Source: Sulfuricella sp.
GTDB lineage: Bacteria > Pseudomonadota > Gammaproteobacteria > Burkholderiales > Sulfuricellaceae
DNA: 64,000 nucleotides
Assembly (NCBI GenBank): GCA_041651995.1
Contig: JBAZID010000005.1
Span: 62,001 to 126,000 of the forward strand
Reading direction: 5' to 3'
Program-made: the position numbers and the translations under genes
The notes under the pieces: model-generated
The model's input: the letters and a program-made list of their open reading frames with translations, nothing else
What the model was told of the DNA's origin: nothing
Databases searched by the model: none
In this document: one piece after another, positions 8,698 to 16,891 of the stretch
Position numbering within the stretch: position 1 is the first letter of the stretch
Layout of the letters: each line of letters opens with the position of its first letter

Positions 8698-9981
8698 ATG
8701 ATGAATACAGTTGCCGTGGTGGGACTCGGATATGTAGGCTTGCCTCTGGCTGTTGAGTTCGGAAAAAAACAGCGAACCATCGGCTATGATCTGTCCACCG
8801 ACAAGATCGAAAACTATAAGCGCCACATTGACCCGACAGGCGAAGTCTCGTCCACCGACCTGAAAGCAGCCAGCCATCTCACCGTCACCACCAACCCGGC
8901 CGAACTTTCCCAAGCTGACCATATCGTCATTGCAGTCCCGACACCGGTTGATATTGCTCATCAACCCGATTTCACGCCTCTTATCGGCGCCAGTGAAACA
9001 GTCGGAAAACATATGAAGCGCGGAGCCATCATTACCTATGAATCAACGGTTTATCCAGGAGCAACGGAAGATGTCTGCATCCCGATTCTGGAAAAACATT
9101 CCGGCATGAAGTGGAAAAAGGATTTCCACGTTGGCTTTTCACCCGAACGCATCAACCCTGGCGATAAGGAACATACGCTCACCACCATTCTGAAAGTGGT
9201 GTCAGGCGATGACGCGGATACTTTGGAGAAAGTGGCAAAGCTATACGAAACCATCATCACCGCCGGCGTGCACCGCGCATCCAGCATCAAGGTCGCCGAG
9301 GCCGCCAAAGTCATCGAAAATACCCAGCGCGACCTGAACATCGCCTTGATGAACGAATTGGCCATCATTTTCGACAAACTGGGCATTGACACCCTGGAAG
9401 TCCTGCAGGCAGCGGGCACCAAGTGGAATTTTCTTCCCTTCCGTCCCGGCTTGGTCGGAGGCCATTGTATCGGCGTAGACCCCTACTACCTCACCCATAA
9501 GGCAGAAATGATCGGTTACATCCCCCAGGTGATTCTGGCGGGCCGCCGTATCAACGACAGCATGGCAAAATTCATCGCGGAACAAACGGTAAAGCAGATC
9601 ATTAAAGCCGGCTTCCATGTGAGAGGCGCCAAAGTCAACGTGCTTGGCCTGACCTTCAAGGAAAACTGTCCTGACCTGCGAAACTCCAAAGTCGCCGACC
9701 TGATTCATGAACTCCAGGACTATGGGATTGAAGTTCATGTCCACGATCCTGTAGCCGACGCCAAGGAAGCCCGTCATGAATACGGTCTGGAGCTTGAGGC
9801 CTGGGAGAGCCTCCCCCGGGCGGATGCAATTGTCGCCGCAGTTTCACACCACGAATTTCTTGCCAGACCCTTGAGTGATTTCCAGTCCAAGGTAGCCGGG
9901 AACGGCTGCTTCATAGACGTAAAGTCCCAATTCGACCAAGTAGCACTCCGTGAGACAGGTCTCAGCGTCTGGAGACTCTAG
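8698..9981 (+). CDS. UDP-N-acetyl-hexosamine 6-dehydrogenase (TviB/WbpO-like)
   Basis: About 427 residues of the UDP-glucose/GDP-mannose dehydrogenase family. The N-terminal Rossmann motif is VAVVGLGYVGLPLAVEFG; the catalytic Cys lies in GGHCIGVDPYYL. The C-terminal domain contains LGLTFKENCPDLRNS, as in the TviB/WbpO branch. The enzyme oxidises C6 of UDP-GlcNAc or UDP-GalNAc to the uronic acid with NAD. The start is ATG at 8698 or 8701; AAGGG at 8686-8690 favours 8698. The epimerase gene follows 17 bp later, the tviB-tviC/wbpO-wbpP pairing seen in Vi antigen and O-antigen loci. Substrate choice between the two sugars is not decidable here. Confidence 0.9.
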   Translation: MMNTVAVVGLGYVGLPLAVEFGKKQRTIGYDLSTDKIENYKRHIDPTGEVSSTDLKAASHLTVTTNPAELSQADHIVIAVPTPVDIAHQPDFTPLIGASETVGKHMKRGAIITYESTVYPGATEDVCIPILEKHSGMKWKKDFHVGFSPERINPGDKEHTLTTILKVVSGDDADTLEKVAKLYETIITAGVHRASSIKVAEAAKVIENTQRDLNIALMNELAIIFDKLGIDTLEVLQAAGTKWNFLPFRPGLVGGHCIGVDPYYLTHKAEMIGYIPQVILAGRRINDSMAKFIAEQTVKQIIKAGFHVRGAKVNVLGLTFKENCPDLRNSKVADLIHELQDYGIEVHVHDPVADAKEARHEYGLELEAWESLPRADAIVAAVSHHEFLARPLSDFQSKVAGNGCFIDVKSQFDQVALRETGLSVWRL

Positions 9982-9998
9982 AAAAGGGATAGCCGCGC

Positions 9999-11033
9999 AT
10001 GACAAAATATCAAGATGCCCAGCAGTATCTGAGGGAACACCAGCACCACTGGCTGATCACGGGGGTAGCCGGTTTCATCGGCTCCAATCTTCTGGAGGCC
10101 TTGCTCAGGCTGAACCAGAAGGTAACCGGGCTGGACAATTTTTCAACCGGACACAGGTACAACCTCGAACAGGTGCGGGGATTGGTCGAACCGGAAGCGT
10201 GGCGCAATTTCACCTTCATTGAAGGCGACATCCGCAAGCTAGAAGATTGCACGAATGCCTGTAGAAATGTGGATTTTGTTCTGCATGAGGCGGCCCTGGG
10301 GTCCGTACCGCGCTCCATCGAAGACCCTGTCCTGGCAAACGAGAATAACATTTCTGGTTTTCTGAACATGCTGGTGGCATCCCGCGACGCCCCCGTCAAA
10401 CGCTTCGTTTATGCCGCTTCCAGCTCAACCTATGGCGACCACCCCGATCTCCCCAAGGTTGAATCGGTGATCGGGAAACCGCTCTCTCCTTATGCAGTCA
10501 CCAAATATGTCAACGAACTCTACGCTGATGTATTTGCCCGCTGCTATGGCACCGAGTCCATCGGGCTGCGCTACTTCAACATCTTTGGTCCAAGGCAGGA
10601 TCCGAATGGCGCTTATGCTGCGGTAATCCCCCAATGGGTGGCCGCTCTCATCAGGAATCAAACCCTGTATATCAACGGGGATGGCGAAACCAGCCGGGAT
10701 TTCTGTTTTATTGACAACGTCGTTCAGGCAAACCTGCTCGCAGCTCTGGCAGACAACCCCGAGGCAGCCAACCAGGTTTACAACGTGGCGCTCAATGAAC
10801 GCACCAGCCTTAACCAGCTCTATGAAATGATGCGTTCACTGCTCCTGAAACAATTCCCCCATCTTGAAACGCATAGCCCTCAGCACGTCGACTTTCGCGA
10901 AGGAGATGTGCGCCATTCCCAGGCCGACATCTCAAAAGCAGCCAGGCTGCTAGGCTTCGAGCCGACCCATCGAATTGATGAAGGACTCAGGCAAGCCATG
11001 GACTGGTACGTAGCGCATCTTGCACCCAAATGA
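9999..11033 (+). CDS. UDP-N-acetylglucosamine C4-epimerase (TviC/WbpP-like)
   Basis: 344 residues, extended short-chain dehydrogenase. It has the NAD motif GVAGFIGSN, the catalytic segment SSSTYG and YAVTK (Tyr/Lys pair), RYFNIFGPRQDPNGAYAAVIP and DGETSRDFCFIDN, all typical of WbpP/TviC. Interconverting UDP-GlcNAc and UDP-GalNAc next to a 6-dehydrogenase would yield a GalNAcA-type donor for a surface polysaccharide. The gene follows the dehydrogenase at 17 bp and is probably co-transcribed. It ends facing the lytic transglycosylase gene. An imperfect stem (CCGGGGAGAG with CTCTCCCGG, about 11037-11066) lies between them but lacks a clear T-run. Confidence 0.9.
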   Translation: MTKYQDAQQYLREHQHHWLITGVAGFIGSNLLEALLRLNQKVTGLDNFSTGHRYNLEQVRGLVEPEAWRNFTFIEGDIRKLEDCTNACRNVDFVLHEAALGSVPRSIEDPVLANENNISGFLNMLVASRDAPVKRFVYAASSSTYGDHPDLPKVESVIGKPLSPYAVTKYVNELYADVFARCYGTESIGLRYFNIFGPRQDPNGAYAAVIPQWVAALIRNQTLYINGDGETSRDFCFIDNVVQANLLAALADNPEAANQVYNVALNERTSLNQLYEMMRSLLLKQFPHLETHSPQHVDFREGDVRHSQADISKAARLLGFEPTHRIDEGLRQAMDWYVAHLAPK

Positions 11034-11112
11034 AGGACCGGGGAGAGCCGAATTCCGTCTCTCCCGGAACTGGCTTAAGAATTAAGAAGCAGAAATTTAC
11101 GCTCTACCAGCT

Positions 11113-12015
11113 TTAGTTCACCGGCGGCGCCACAAACGATGACTCCACCAGGTTGGACTGATAGGGATGTGTGGGTTTCCTGTAGAGCAGCTTGATCCTT
11201 CGCACGTAATCCCTGGTCTCGGGATAAGGCGGAATTCCGCGATAGCGCTCCACCGCCCTCTCTCCAGCGTTGTAGGCTGCAACCACCAGCGACACATCGC
11301 CCTTGAAGAATGCCAGCAACCATTGCAGGTAAGCCGTGCCGCCCTTGATATTTTCTGCCGGATCGAAAGCATTCTTGACGCGGAAACGCTGAGCCGTTTC
11401 GGGGATAAGCTGCATCAGGCCTTGTGCATTTTTAGGCGATATTGCCCGGGCATTAAACCCGGACTCTACCGAGATGACCGCCAAAACCAGCCGGGGGTCA
11501 ACTTCGTAGCGAGGCGCCAGTTGATGCACCAGCCTGGAAATAGGCCCATTCTGAAAAGTCACCGCCACCTCCTGGCTGGTATCTTCGTCTTGCACTACCT
11601 GTTTATCAGGCAACAGACAGGCAGGCATCTGCGACGTCACATCAGTCCGGGTGTAGCGCATCATCTTGATTGCATATGCATGCCCCTGTTCAGCCGCCAT
11701 GGCAAACAACTGGGCGGCAACACCATCGTCCCGCGAAACCCCGCGCCCATTGGCATACATCCAGCCAAGCGCATACTGGGCATCAGCATGACCTGATCGG
11801 GCAGCACGGCAATAAAGGGTTTTGGCTTTGGAAAAATCTTGCGGCACACCTTCGGCGTGTTCGTATTTGACAGCAAGAGCCATCAGTATTTCCGGGTTAT
11901 CCGAATTTTCAGACACTTCCGGCACGGCCAATGGCAAATCAACCCCGGCGCCAGCTCCACCGCTCCACAAGGCCAACAAGACCAGACCAAACAAGGATTT
12001 TCCAAGAAAGCTCAT
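11113..12015 (-). CDS. Lytic transglycosylase with Sel1 repeats and SLT domain
   Basis: 300 residues from the ATG at 12015. A signal peptide (MSFLGKSLFGLVLLALWSGG) precedes two to three Sel1-like repeats (AQYALGWMYANGRGVSRDD, AAQLFAMAAEQGHAYA), then an SLT domain with catalytic Glu in VISVESGFNARA, plus GLMQLIPETAQRF and AAYNAGERAV. It should cleave peptidoglycan glycan strands in the periplasm. The frame is open for another 29 codons upstream, but the signal peptide marks the start used here. A G10 run directly precedes this ATG, replacing a normal ribosome site. Sel1 plus SLT fusions are known around envelope assembly machines; the partner here is unknown. Confidence 0.87.
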   Translation of the reverse strand: MSFLGKSLFGLVLLALWSGGAGAGVDLPLAVPEVSENSDNPEILMALAVKYEHAEGVPQDFSKAKTLYCRAARSGHADAQYALGWMYANGRGVSRDDGVAAQLFAMAAEQGHAYAIKMMRYTRTDVTSQMPACLLPDKQVVQDEDTSQEVAVTFQNGPISRLVHQLAPRYEVDPRLVLAVISVESGFNARAISPKNAQGLMQLIPETAQRFRVKNAFDPAENIKGGTAYLQWLLAFFKGDVSLVVAAYNAGERAVERYRGIPPYPETRDYVRRIKLLYRKPTHPYQSNLVESSFVAPPVN

Positions 12016-12016
12016 G

Positions 12017-12026
12017 CCCCCCCCCC
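12017..12026. repeat. Homopolymer tract C10 (G10 before the transglycosylase start)
   Basis: Ten C on the plus strand lie one base from the transglycosylase start codon. In the message this is a G10 run occupying the Shine-Dalgarno position. Length changes would alter ribosome binding, or would frameshift a longer upstream-started protein. Variation is inferred, not seen. Confidence 0.5.
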
Positions 12027-12115
12027 AACTAAATACTGACTTAAAAAACGCTTGAATTCCTGCATCATCGAAGTTGTCTTTAGAAATAAAGATCAATGAC
12101 ATGTACTCAAAACAA

Positions 12116-12404
12116 CCACCAGCTAAAGCTGATGGGTTTGAATTACGGACTGAAAGTCCGGAGACGCGTCAACTAAACGACGCCTCTCATGTAGGTTGGG
12201 TTAGCGGCCTTGTCGCGTAACCCAACAAACCCAAACTTCAAAACCTGTTCTTGATGTCGCCTAGAGGCGCCTACTTTTGGTCAGGTCTGTTGGGTTACGG
12301 CGCAAAAACCGCGCCTCACCCAACCTACATGGGATTTAATGGCGAATTTGAATTGTGATAAAGCATCAATTCAGCTAAAACTGACCGGCTAAAGCCGGTG
12401 GTTT
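12116..12404. repeat. Nested inverted-repeat region between transglycosylase and nucleotidyltransferase genes
   Basis: The roughly 580-bp gap contains a perfect 14-bp inverted repeat CATGTAGGTTGGGT (12188-12201) with ACCCAACCTACATG (12318-12331), enclosing smaller hairpins around GTTGGGTTA and TAACCCAAC. It is flanked by hairpins CCAGCTAAAGCTGATGG (near 12119) and ACCGGCTAAAGCCGGT (near 12384), the latter resembling ends of Y1-transposase-linked repeats. A related GTAGGGTGGGTTAG repeat lies at 20432-20501. No transposase gene is present. No gene is supported here apart from the open stretch noted at 12441-12599. Confidence 0.65.
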
Positions 12405-12440
12405 TAACCTTGTGATCGACAATAAAACCAGAGAGAGGTG

Positions 12441-12599
12441 TCAAACCCTCAGGAACCCATTCCATCCATGCTTTCTATCCAGCATTTTCCATTCCAACAG
12501 ATACAACTCATTGTATTTATTGGGCAGAAATCCGGTAGCACAGAAGACACCCCGCGTATCGCCATCCAGGTGTAAATAATTTCGACACCAGGAAGCGGC
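12441..12599 (-). other. Open in-frame stretch after the nucleotidyltransferase stop
   Basis: Immediately after the TAA of the nucleotidyltransferase gene the same frame stays open for 52 codons to a TGA, with protein-like composition (for example FLPNKYNELYLLEWK). It has no good start codon of its own. It could be a decayed gene end or chance; a frame of this length stays open by chance about one time in ten. I do not recognise the peptide. Confidence 0.2.
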
Positions 12600-13676
12600 T
12601 TAATCGGTCTTGGATGAAATAAAGGCTTTGTGAAACAAATGCCGCGCAAGCAGTAAAGGCGGCATGCGCAGCCAGTTTGCACGGACATAGAGTAACCAGC
12701 GCGCGCCACTGGTAAAAGCATCCGAACAGCTTGGATGAACCGGCATGAGCGCGCGGGTAAAGAGACTATCCATGAGGGCCCGGGTGGGCTGACTGGGACA
12801 GCCGATTTTGGCCGCTTCCATCGCATCCGATGGGATAGGTGTATGCAGGATATTCGCGGCATAGCGCAAAGCGTAAAAAAGAGGCCGGGTCAATTCAAGA
12901 TCGACAGCCCGTTCGACGAGTTCAGACCAGAACGAGGGAATACTGCCGAAGTGGCGTAACAGGCTGTCAATATCGACCAAGTCGCGCAGGCCATTCTCCA
13001 GTTCTCCATCATGGAAGAGGTGAGCAGCACTGTGTAAAACCATATCGGCTGGAGCAAGAACCTTGAGGCCTTCGTGTCCTTCCAGCGCACATGCCGCTGC
13101 ACGTAGCTTCTCCGGATCAGGATGAATGGATGCCGTTTCCGGCAGAATTGCATGATGCACATCAATCACCGTCGATCGCCTGACATGCCTCATCGGGGGC
13201 AACTCATGCATCCAGGTACGGTAGTAGCGCTGATCGTAGGCGTCGTGATGTGTAGCGGCCCAGCCGTGCAGCATCAAGGCGGCCTCTGCCGCATTGAGGC
13301 TTTCTTTGGGCACCATGATATCGATGTCGGTAAAAAGACGGCCGCGCGCTGAAGGCAGGTTTGCCATGACATAGGCGGCGCCCTTGAGGAGAATGATTGG
13401 CACCCCGGACTTTACCAGGGCCTTTTGGATCTGGCCTACTTCCCAGTGAACCGCTTGAGTGTGCCTTTCAGCAGTCGCGTGCGACCATTCCAGGTGCTCT
13501 CGCGCTTGCGGCGGCATTTTTTCAAGCAGGCCGCGCTCATCAAGCAAAACATAAAGGCGCGCCAGCAAATTGGCGGATCGCGACTGGCGCAATAGCAGAT
13601 CCCAGTCGGCAAGACTCAGGGAAATCAGCGAATCGGCTTGGCGAAACGCTTGCAAAACCAGGGGGGATGAGTTCAC
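12600..13676 (-). CDS. PF14907-type nucleotidyltransferase of the HPr-rel-A cassette
   Basis: 358 residues, GTG start one base after the stop of the kinase gene. The core shows IILLKGAAYVMAN and RLFTDIDIMVP with the metal-binding Asp pair (about residues 117 and 119), as in the uncharacterised nucleotidyltransferase family PF14907. Members accompany HprK-like kinases and PqqD-like proteins, including in some lasso-peptide clusters with phosphorylated or further tailored peptides. It probably transfers a nucleotide or uses an NTP to modify a peptide, protein or sugar; the substrate is unknown. It is last in the four-gene minus-strand operon. Confidence 0.82.
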   Translation of the reverse strand: MNSSPLVLQAFRQADSLISLSLADWDLLLRQSRSANLLARLYVLLDERGLLEKMPPQAREHLEWSHATAERHTQAVHWEVGQIQKALVKSGVPIILLKGAAYVMANLPSARGRLFTDIDIMVPKESLNAAEAALMLHGWAATHHDAYDQRYYRTWMHELPPMRHVRRSTVIDVHHAILPETASIHPDPEKLRAAACALEGHEGLKVLAPADMVLHSAAHLFHDGELENGLRDLVDIDSLLRHFGSIPSFWSELVERAVDLELTRPLFYALRYAANILHTPIPSDAMEAAKIGCPSQPTRALMDSLFTRALMPVHPSCSDAFTSGARWLLYVRANWLRMPPLLLARHLFHKAFISSKTD

Positions 13677-13677
13677 T

Positions 13678-14592
13678 TCAGATGGCTGGCGGCTTTAATA
13701 CAGCAAATGTTTCAATGGCTTCGTCCAGGACGCTATAGGTAAAATCATAGCATAGGGAGGCATCAATCAGTCCCGCCATGGCTTCAAAGCCCTTGACGCC
13801 CAGCAGGCTGTAATTAAAAGCATTATCGGCGACCCGCATAAAAGCACGGGCTTGCGGCAGGGCTTCCAGGCGGGCAGCTGCGCCAGCCTGGTATTTCGGG
13901 AAGATCACCCAGGCAGCCCTGCAGGTTTCCGCTGCGCGGGCAATACTCTCCGCGGGCACTTTCATATGGGCAACCGTGCCCTTCATCGTGTCGCTGACCT
14001 TGCGGCTAAGAACCGCATCTGGCTCGTATTGCTGGATGATGTCAATGGATTCGTTTTTTAAACTGACAGGGCGTGGAAGCGGGACAATTTTCCCATCACT
14101 GACGCGCACCAGGGCAAGCTCATCCGAAAGCAATCGCCAGCCGCGGTTCACCAATGCCGCACAAAGCGTGCTTTTACCCGAGCCGGGCGGGGCGGGCAAA
14201 ATGGCCGCATGACCGCCCTTCTCAACCACGGCCGCATGGATGATCAAATAGCGGTTGGCCTGGCTCGACACGCACCAATTGAGCCCCCACTCGAACATCG
14301 GAAACGCCTGATCAAGCGGCAGGGGCTTAAATGGGGGATGCCCGTCAAAGAAAAACAAGACCTGGGGCTTGAACCAGCGTCTCAGGTTACGGGGGGGAGC
14401 GAGGCTGACGTGGAAATCAGCGAAATCCGCTTGTTCCAGCAATGGGTAATCGGCATAAAGCAAACCGATACCTTCAGCCACGCCGGGGATCGAGGTTTGC
14501 AGATGGGTAATGAATGAGCCGGTCTGGATAAAGATTCCGGCCTTTCCGAGCCGGAACCCAAGTTCTGAGTGTGTTAACGCAGAAACATTCAA
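13678..14592 (-). CDS. HprK-related kinase A
   Basis: 304 residues. A variable N-terminal region precedes an HprK-like core with IIHAAVV (conserved His near 119), Walker A APPGSGKST (about 134-142) and LLSDELALV, the acidic segment of HprK-type kinases. The frame begins at a TTG (14590-14592) just after the PqqD gene stop, suggesting translational coupling. HPr and the rest of the phosphotransferase system are absent from the window, so this is unlikely to be a carbon-catabolite HPr kinase. In lasso-peptide systems related kinases phosphorylate a Ser on the precursor. Here I infer phosphorylation of the Tat-exported protein encoded upstream, or of another peptide recognised by the PqqD protein. 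Confidence 0.87.
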   Translation of the reverse strand: MNVSALTHSELGFRLGKAGIFIQTGSFITHLQTSIPGVAEGIGLLYADYPLLEQADFADFHVSLAPPRNLRRWFKPQVLFFFDGHPPFKPLPLDQAFPMFEWGLNWCVSSQANRYLIIHAAVVEKGGHAAILPAPPGSGKSTLCAALVNRGWRLLSDELALVRVSDGKIVPLPRPVSLKNESIDIIQQYEPDAVLSRKVSDTMKGTVAHMKVPAESIARAAETCRAAWVIFPKYQAGAAARLEALPQARAFMRVADNAFNYSLLGVKGFEAMAGLIDASLCYDFTYSVLDEAIETFAVLKPPAI

Positions 14593-14594
14593 AA

Positions 14595-14867
14595 TCAGCT
14601 ATGTTCAATCAATGCAAGCTTGCCAAGGCCGGCGAGAAGTTGCTCTGTTTGAGATAGAAACTCGTCATCCATTTCGGCTTGCATCAGAGAGGCGAGAGAT
14701 GCGGCCAAGGTGGCCACATCCGATGCCGTGTGTTGTAGTTTCAACAGGATATGAGCGGCAGAAGCGCCCAGCAAATGAGTATCCCCGGACAGACTGTTGT
14801 AGACAACGAACTCATCGTTCCAGAAACGGATATGAAGTGCATCACCGGAAATCGCTTGCCACATCAT
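14595..14867 (-). CDS. PqqD-like peptide chaperone of the HPr-rel-A cassette
   Basis: 90 residues, a stand-alone PqqD/RRE-type winged-helix domain: FVVYNSLSGDTHLLGASAAHILLKL is the family hallmark. Such domains bind leader peptides and deliver them to modifying enzymes. The start is one of two adjacent ATGs (14867 or 14864). It lies two bases before the HprK-like gene and 71 bp after the Tat-protein gene. The family is known from TIGRFAMs as the HPr-rel-A system PqqD protein; to my knowledge its client is not established. Confidence 0.85.
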   Translation of the reverse strand: MMWQAISGDALHIRFWNDEFVVYNSLSGDTHLLGASAAHILLKLQHTASDVATLAASLASLMQAEMDDEFLSQTEQLLAGLGKLALIEHS

Positions 14868-14938
14868 TCTCGAATTGAACCCAATTTTCTACAAATATGA
14901 AGCCTGCCCACCGGAAATCAGTCAATTATCAAAGCTGG

Positions 14939-15589
14939 TTAATCATCAAAGGTACTGATTATGTACTCGACTATATCCTCACCGTACCACTTAACGCCCG
15001 CAGTCGGTTCAAAATAGCCATTAAGATTCCATTCGTTGAACATGTTTATGACCTGCGGTTCGGTTAATACCGGAGTCAATAATTTCCTGGCATTAAGCAA
15101 GGCCGCAATGATGTGAGCGCCCAACTCCTGAGGGTCTACACTACCGCCGCCCGAGCTAATCACCTCGAACATGGTGTATGGAGCGTAAATCAAGCCATGG
15201 TTGCTGCAATTAAATGCAGCCACAAACATGGTGGCATCGACATTAGTCCAGTTTGATGCTTGCCCGCAACCCGCTGAACATGTTCCTGCCTTGTATGGCG
15301 ACGGCCACGCTTCCGGATGGTTTTTCCAGTAGCCGGGAGACAAGCCGCTGCATTCCTGGGGTGTGCCAGTGGCACTGACATTGCCGGAAATGAAGCCGGA
15401 CGGTGATTGGCACTGAACGGCACCCAATACCGGCCGGCTGGCGAGTGTGAGCAACACCCCAGACACAGCCAGACCGGACTTGGTGAAGTGCCTGCGCGAT
15501 TCGTCTACAGCCGGCTTGGTTTGATCGGCAAGACCATGAGCTAATGGTGTATTTTCCATTTCGCTGCTCTGATTATCCTTGATGTTCAT
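14939..15589 (-). CDS. Tat-exported Cys-rich protein, candidate client of the PqqD/HprK cassette
   Basis: 216 residues from the ATG at 15589, chosen because AAGGAG lies six bases upstream. A hydrophilic N-region of about 31 residues precedes a twin-arginine motif (SRRHFTK, Arg32-Arg33), a hydrophobic stretch and a likely cleavage site after PVLGA. The mature part has five Cys (about 60, 80, 104, 108, 128) and the motif CSGLSPGYWKNHPEAWP, known from assorted secreted bacterial proteins. The C terminus ends IISTFDD with no PEP-CTERM sorting signal. It is the first gene behind a sigma-54-like promoter and leads the operon with pqqD-like, hprK-like and nucleotidyltransferase genes. Its function is unknown. 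The long N-region could double as a recognition leader, which is inference. Confidence 0.85.
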   Translation of the reverse strand: MNIKDNQSSEMENTPLAHGLADQTKPAVDESRRHFTKSGLAVSGVLLTLASRPVLGAVQCQSPSGFISGNVSATGTPQECSGLSPGYWKNHPEAWPSPYKAGTCSAGCGQASNWTNVDATMFVAAFNCSNHGLIYAPYTMFEVISSGGGSVDPQELGAHIIAALLNARKLLTPVLTEPQVINMFNEWNLNGYFEPTAGVKWYGEDIVEYIISTFDD

Positions 15590-15690
15590 GCCATTCTCCT
15601 TGATCGTCACTTGTCATGGCAGATCTTTCACAATAAACACACTTTACCTAGCCATGATCAAGCGCGCAAAATCCGTTTGTATTTAATAAA

Positions 15691-15705
15691 GCAAGATATA
15701 TACCA
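15691..15705 (-). promoter_or_regulatory. Candidate sigma-54 promoter of the Tat/PqqD/HprK operon
   Basis: On the minus strand: TGGTAT-N5-TTGC followed by TTT. It keeps the invariant GG and GC at exact -24/-12 spacing and differs from consensus only at the base after TGG. It closely resembles the promoter at 7230-7244 (both read TGG-Y-ATAT before the -12 box). The leader would be about 90 bases. The 15590-15944 interval holds no gene. Confidence 0.6.
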
Positions 15706-15801
15706 TGCACCACAACAAAAGGCCTTAACACCTTAAAAACAATCACCTATTCGGTTTACTCAAAGCCTGGCTCGTGGCAATTCTGAAATGTTTTAGTGCA
15801 A

Positions 15802-15820
15802 GTGTAAACATTCTCGACAC
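15802..15820. promoter_or_regulatory. Candidate activator site upstream of the Tat-protein operon
   Basis: GTGTAAACATTCTCGACAC contains TCTCGACA (15812-15819), the reverse complement of the octamer inside the inverted repeat at 7318-7346. It lies about 105-115 bp upstream of the -24 box, against 85-92 bp at the other promoter, a difference of about two helical turns. The orientation relative to transcription is opposite. The octamer also occurs once inside coding sequence (3610-3617), so it is suggestive only. Confidence 0.35.
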
Positions 15821-15944
15821 AACTGATGAAAGAGGGGTGATGAGCAGGCCTCCGAACTGAAGCGGAAATCCCTCAGAATACCCACACGGCATTGGATTTT
15901 GACGATTTTGTCAAAGTTCTGAAAAACCTGAACGAGAAGAATGC

Positions 15945-16029
<85 letters not shown>

Positions 16030-16076
16030 GAGTCGCGTAGTGTAAACTATCCCGCCTCTGGCTGCCAGTTTGCTCA

Positions 16077-16889
16077 ATGACCGACCAACATTACGAAAAC
16101 TTTCCTGTCGCCTCGATCCTGCTTCCACCGCGCCTGCGCCAGCCTGTCAGCATTATTTACACTTTTTCCCGCCAGGCGGACGATTTTGCTGACGAGGGCG
16201 ATCTGGACAGCGCGACGCGCCTGGCACTGCTGGATGGCTTCCGTGCCGAGTTGCAGCGAATCGCCGCCGGTTCAGAGCCGGAAACGGAACTATTCATGCA
16301 ACTGGCAGAGATCATTGCGCAATATCATCTGCCCGTGCAGCTGTTTCATGACCTGCTCGATGCCTTTTCCCAGGATGTGAGCAAAAAACGCTACGCGCAT
16401 TTTGGTGAAGTCATGGATTACTGCCGCCGCTCCGCCAATCCGGTGGGCCGCCTGCTGCTGCATCTGTATGGTGCCACGGACCGCCGTAACCTGGCTTATT
16501 CAGACGCAATCTGTTCCAGCCTGCAACTGATCAATTTCCTGCAGGATGTGGAGATCGACTACCGCAAGGACCGCATTTACCTGCCGCAAGATGAAATGGA
16601 AAAATATCGCATCCGCGAAGATCAGATCGCCCGTGCCGACAGCGGCGGAGCCTGGAGCACATTCATGTTGTTCCAGATCGAACGCACGCGCAAATTGCTC
16701 CAGTCCGGCGCGCCGCTGGGAAAAATATTGCCGGGGCGGATCGGACTTGAAATGCGCATGATCATCATGGGAGGAGAATCCATTCTGCGCAAACTGCACA
16801 AATCCCGTGGCGATGTTTTCAGCCAGCGCCCTGTCCTCAAGACCCGTGACTGGGCCTACATGCTGTACCGCTCGGTTCTGGCCAGATAA
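16077..16889 (+). CDS. hpnC: Hydroxysqualene synthase HpnC
   Basis: 270 residues of the squalene/phytoene synthase superfamily. The first Asp-rich motif reads DDFADE; the second region reads NFLQDVEIDYRKDRIYLP. In the three-enzyme bacterial route HpnD makes presqualene diphosphate from two farnesyl diphosphates, HpnC converts it to hydroxysqualene and HpnE reduces this to squalene. The gene leads a tight hpnC-hpnD-hpnE operon (2-bp gap, then 16-bp overlap). Squalene would feed hopanoid synthesis, but no squalene-hopene cyclase gene is in the window. Confidence 0.93.
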   Translation: MTDQHYENFPVASILLPPRLRQPVSIIYTFSRQADDFADEGDLDSATRLALLDGFRAELQRIAAGSEPETELFMQLAEIIAQYHLPVQLFHDLLDAFSQDVSKKRYAHFGEVMDYCRRSANPVGRLLLHLYGATDRRNLAYSDAICSSLQLINFLQDVEIDYRKDRIYLPQDEMEKYRIREDQIARADSGGAWSTFMLFQIERTRKLLQSGAPLGKILPGRIGLEMRMIIMGGESILRKLHKSRGDVFSQRPVLKTRDWAYMLYRSVLAR

Positions 16890-16891
16890 GC

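Noticed and set aside
13678..14592. True HPr kinase/phosphorylase (hprK)
   Set aside because: No HPr or phosphotransferase genes nearby; the N terminus and the PqqD and nucleotidyltransferase neighbours fit HprK-related kinase A.
14939..15589. Tat protein as a PEP-CTERM exosortase substrate
   Set aside because: The C terminus ends IISTFDD with no PEP motif, membrane helix or basic tail.
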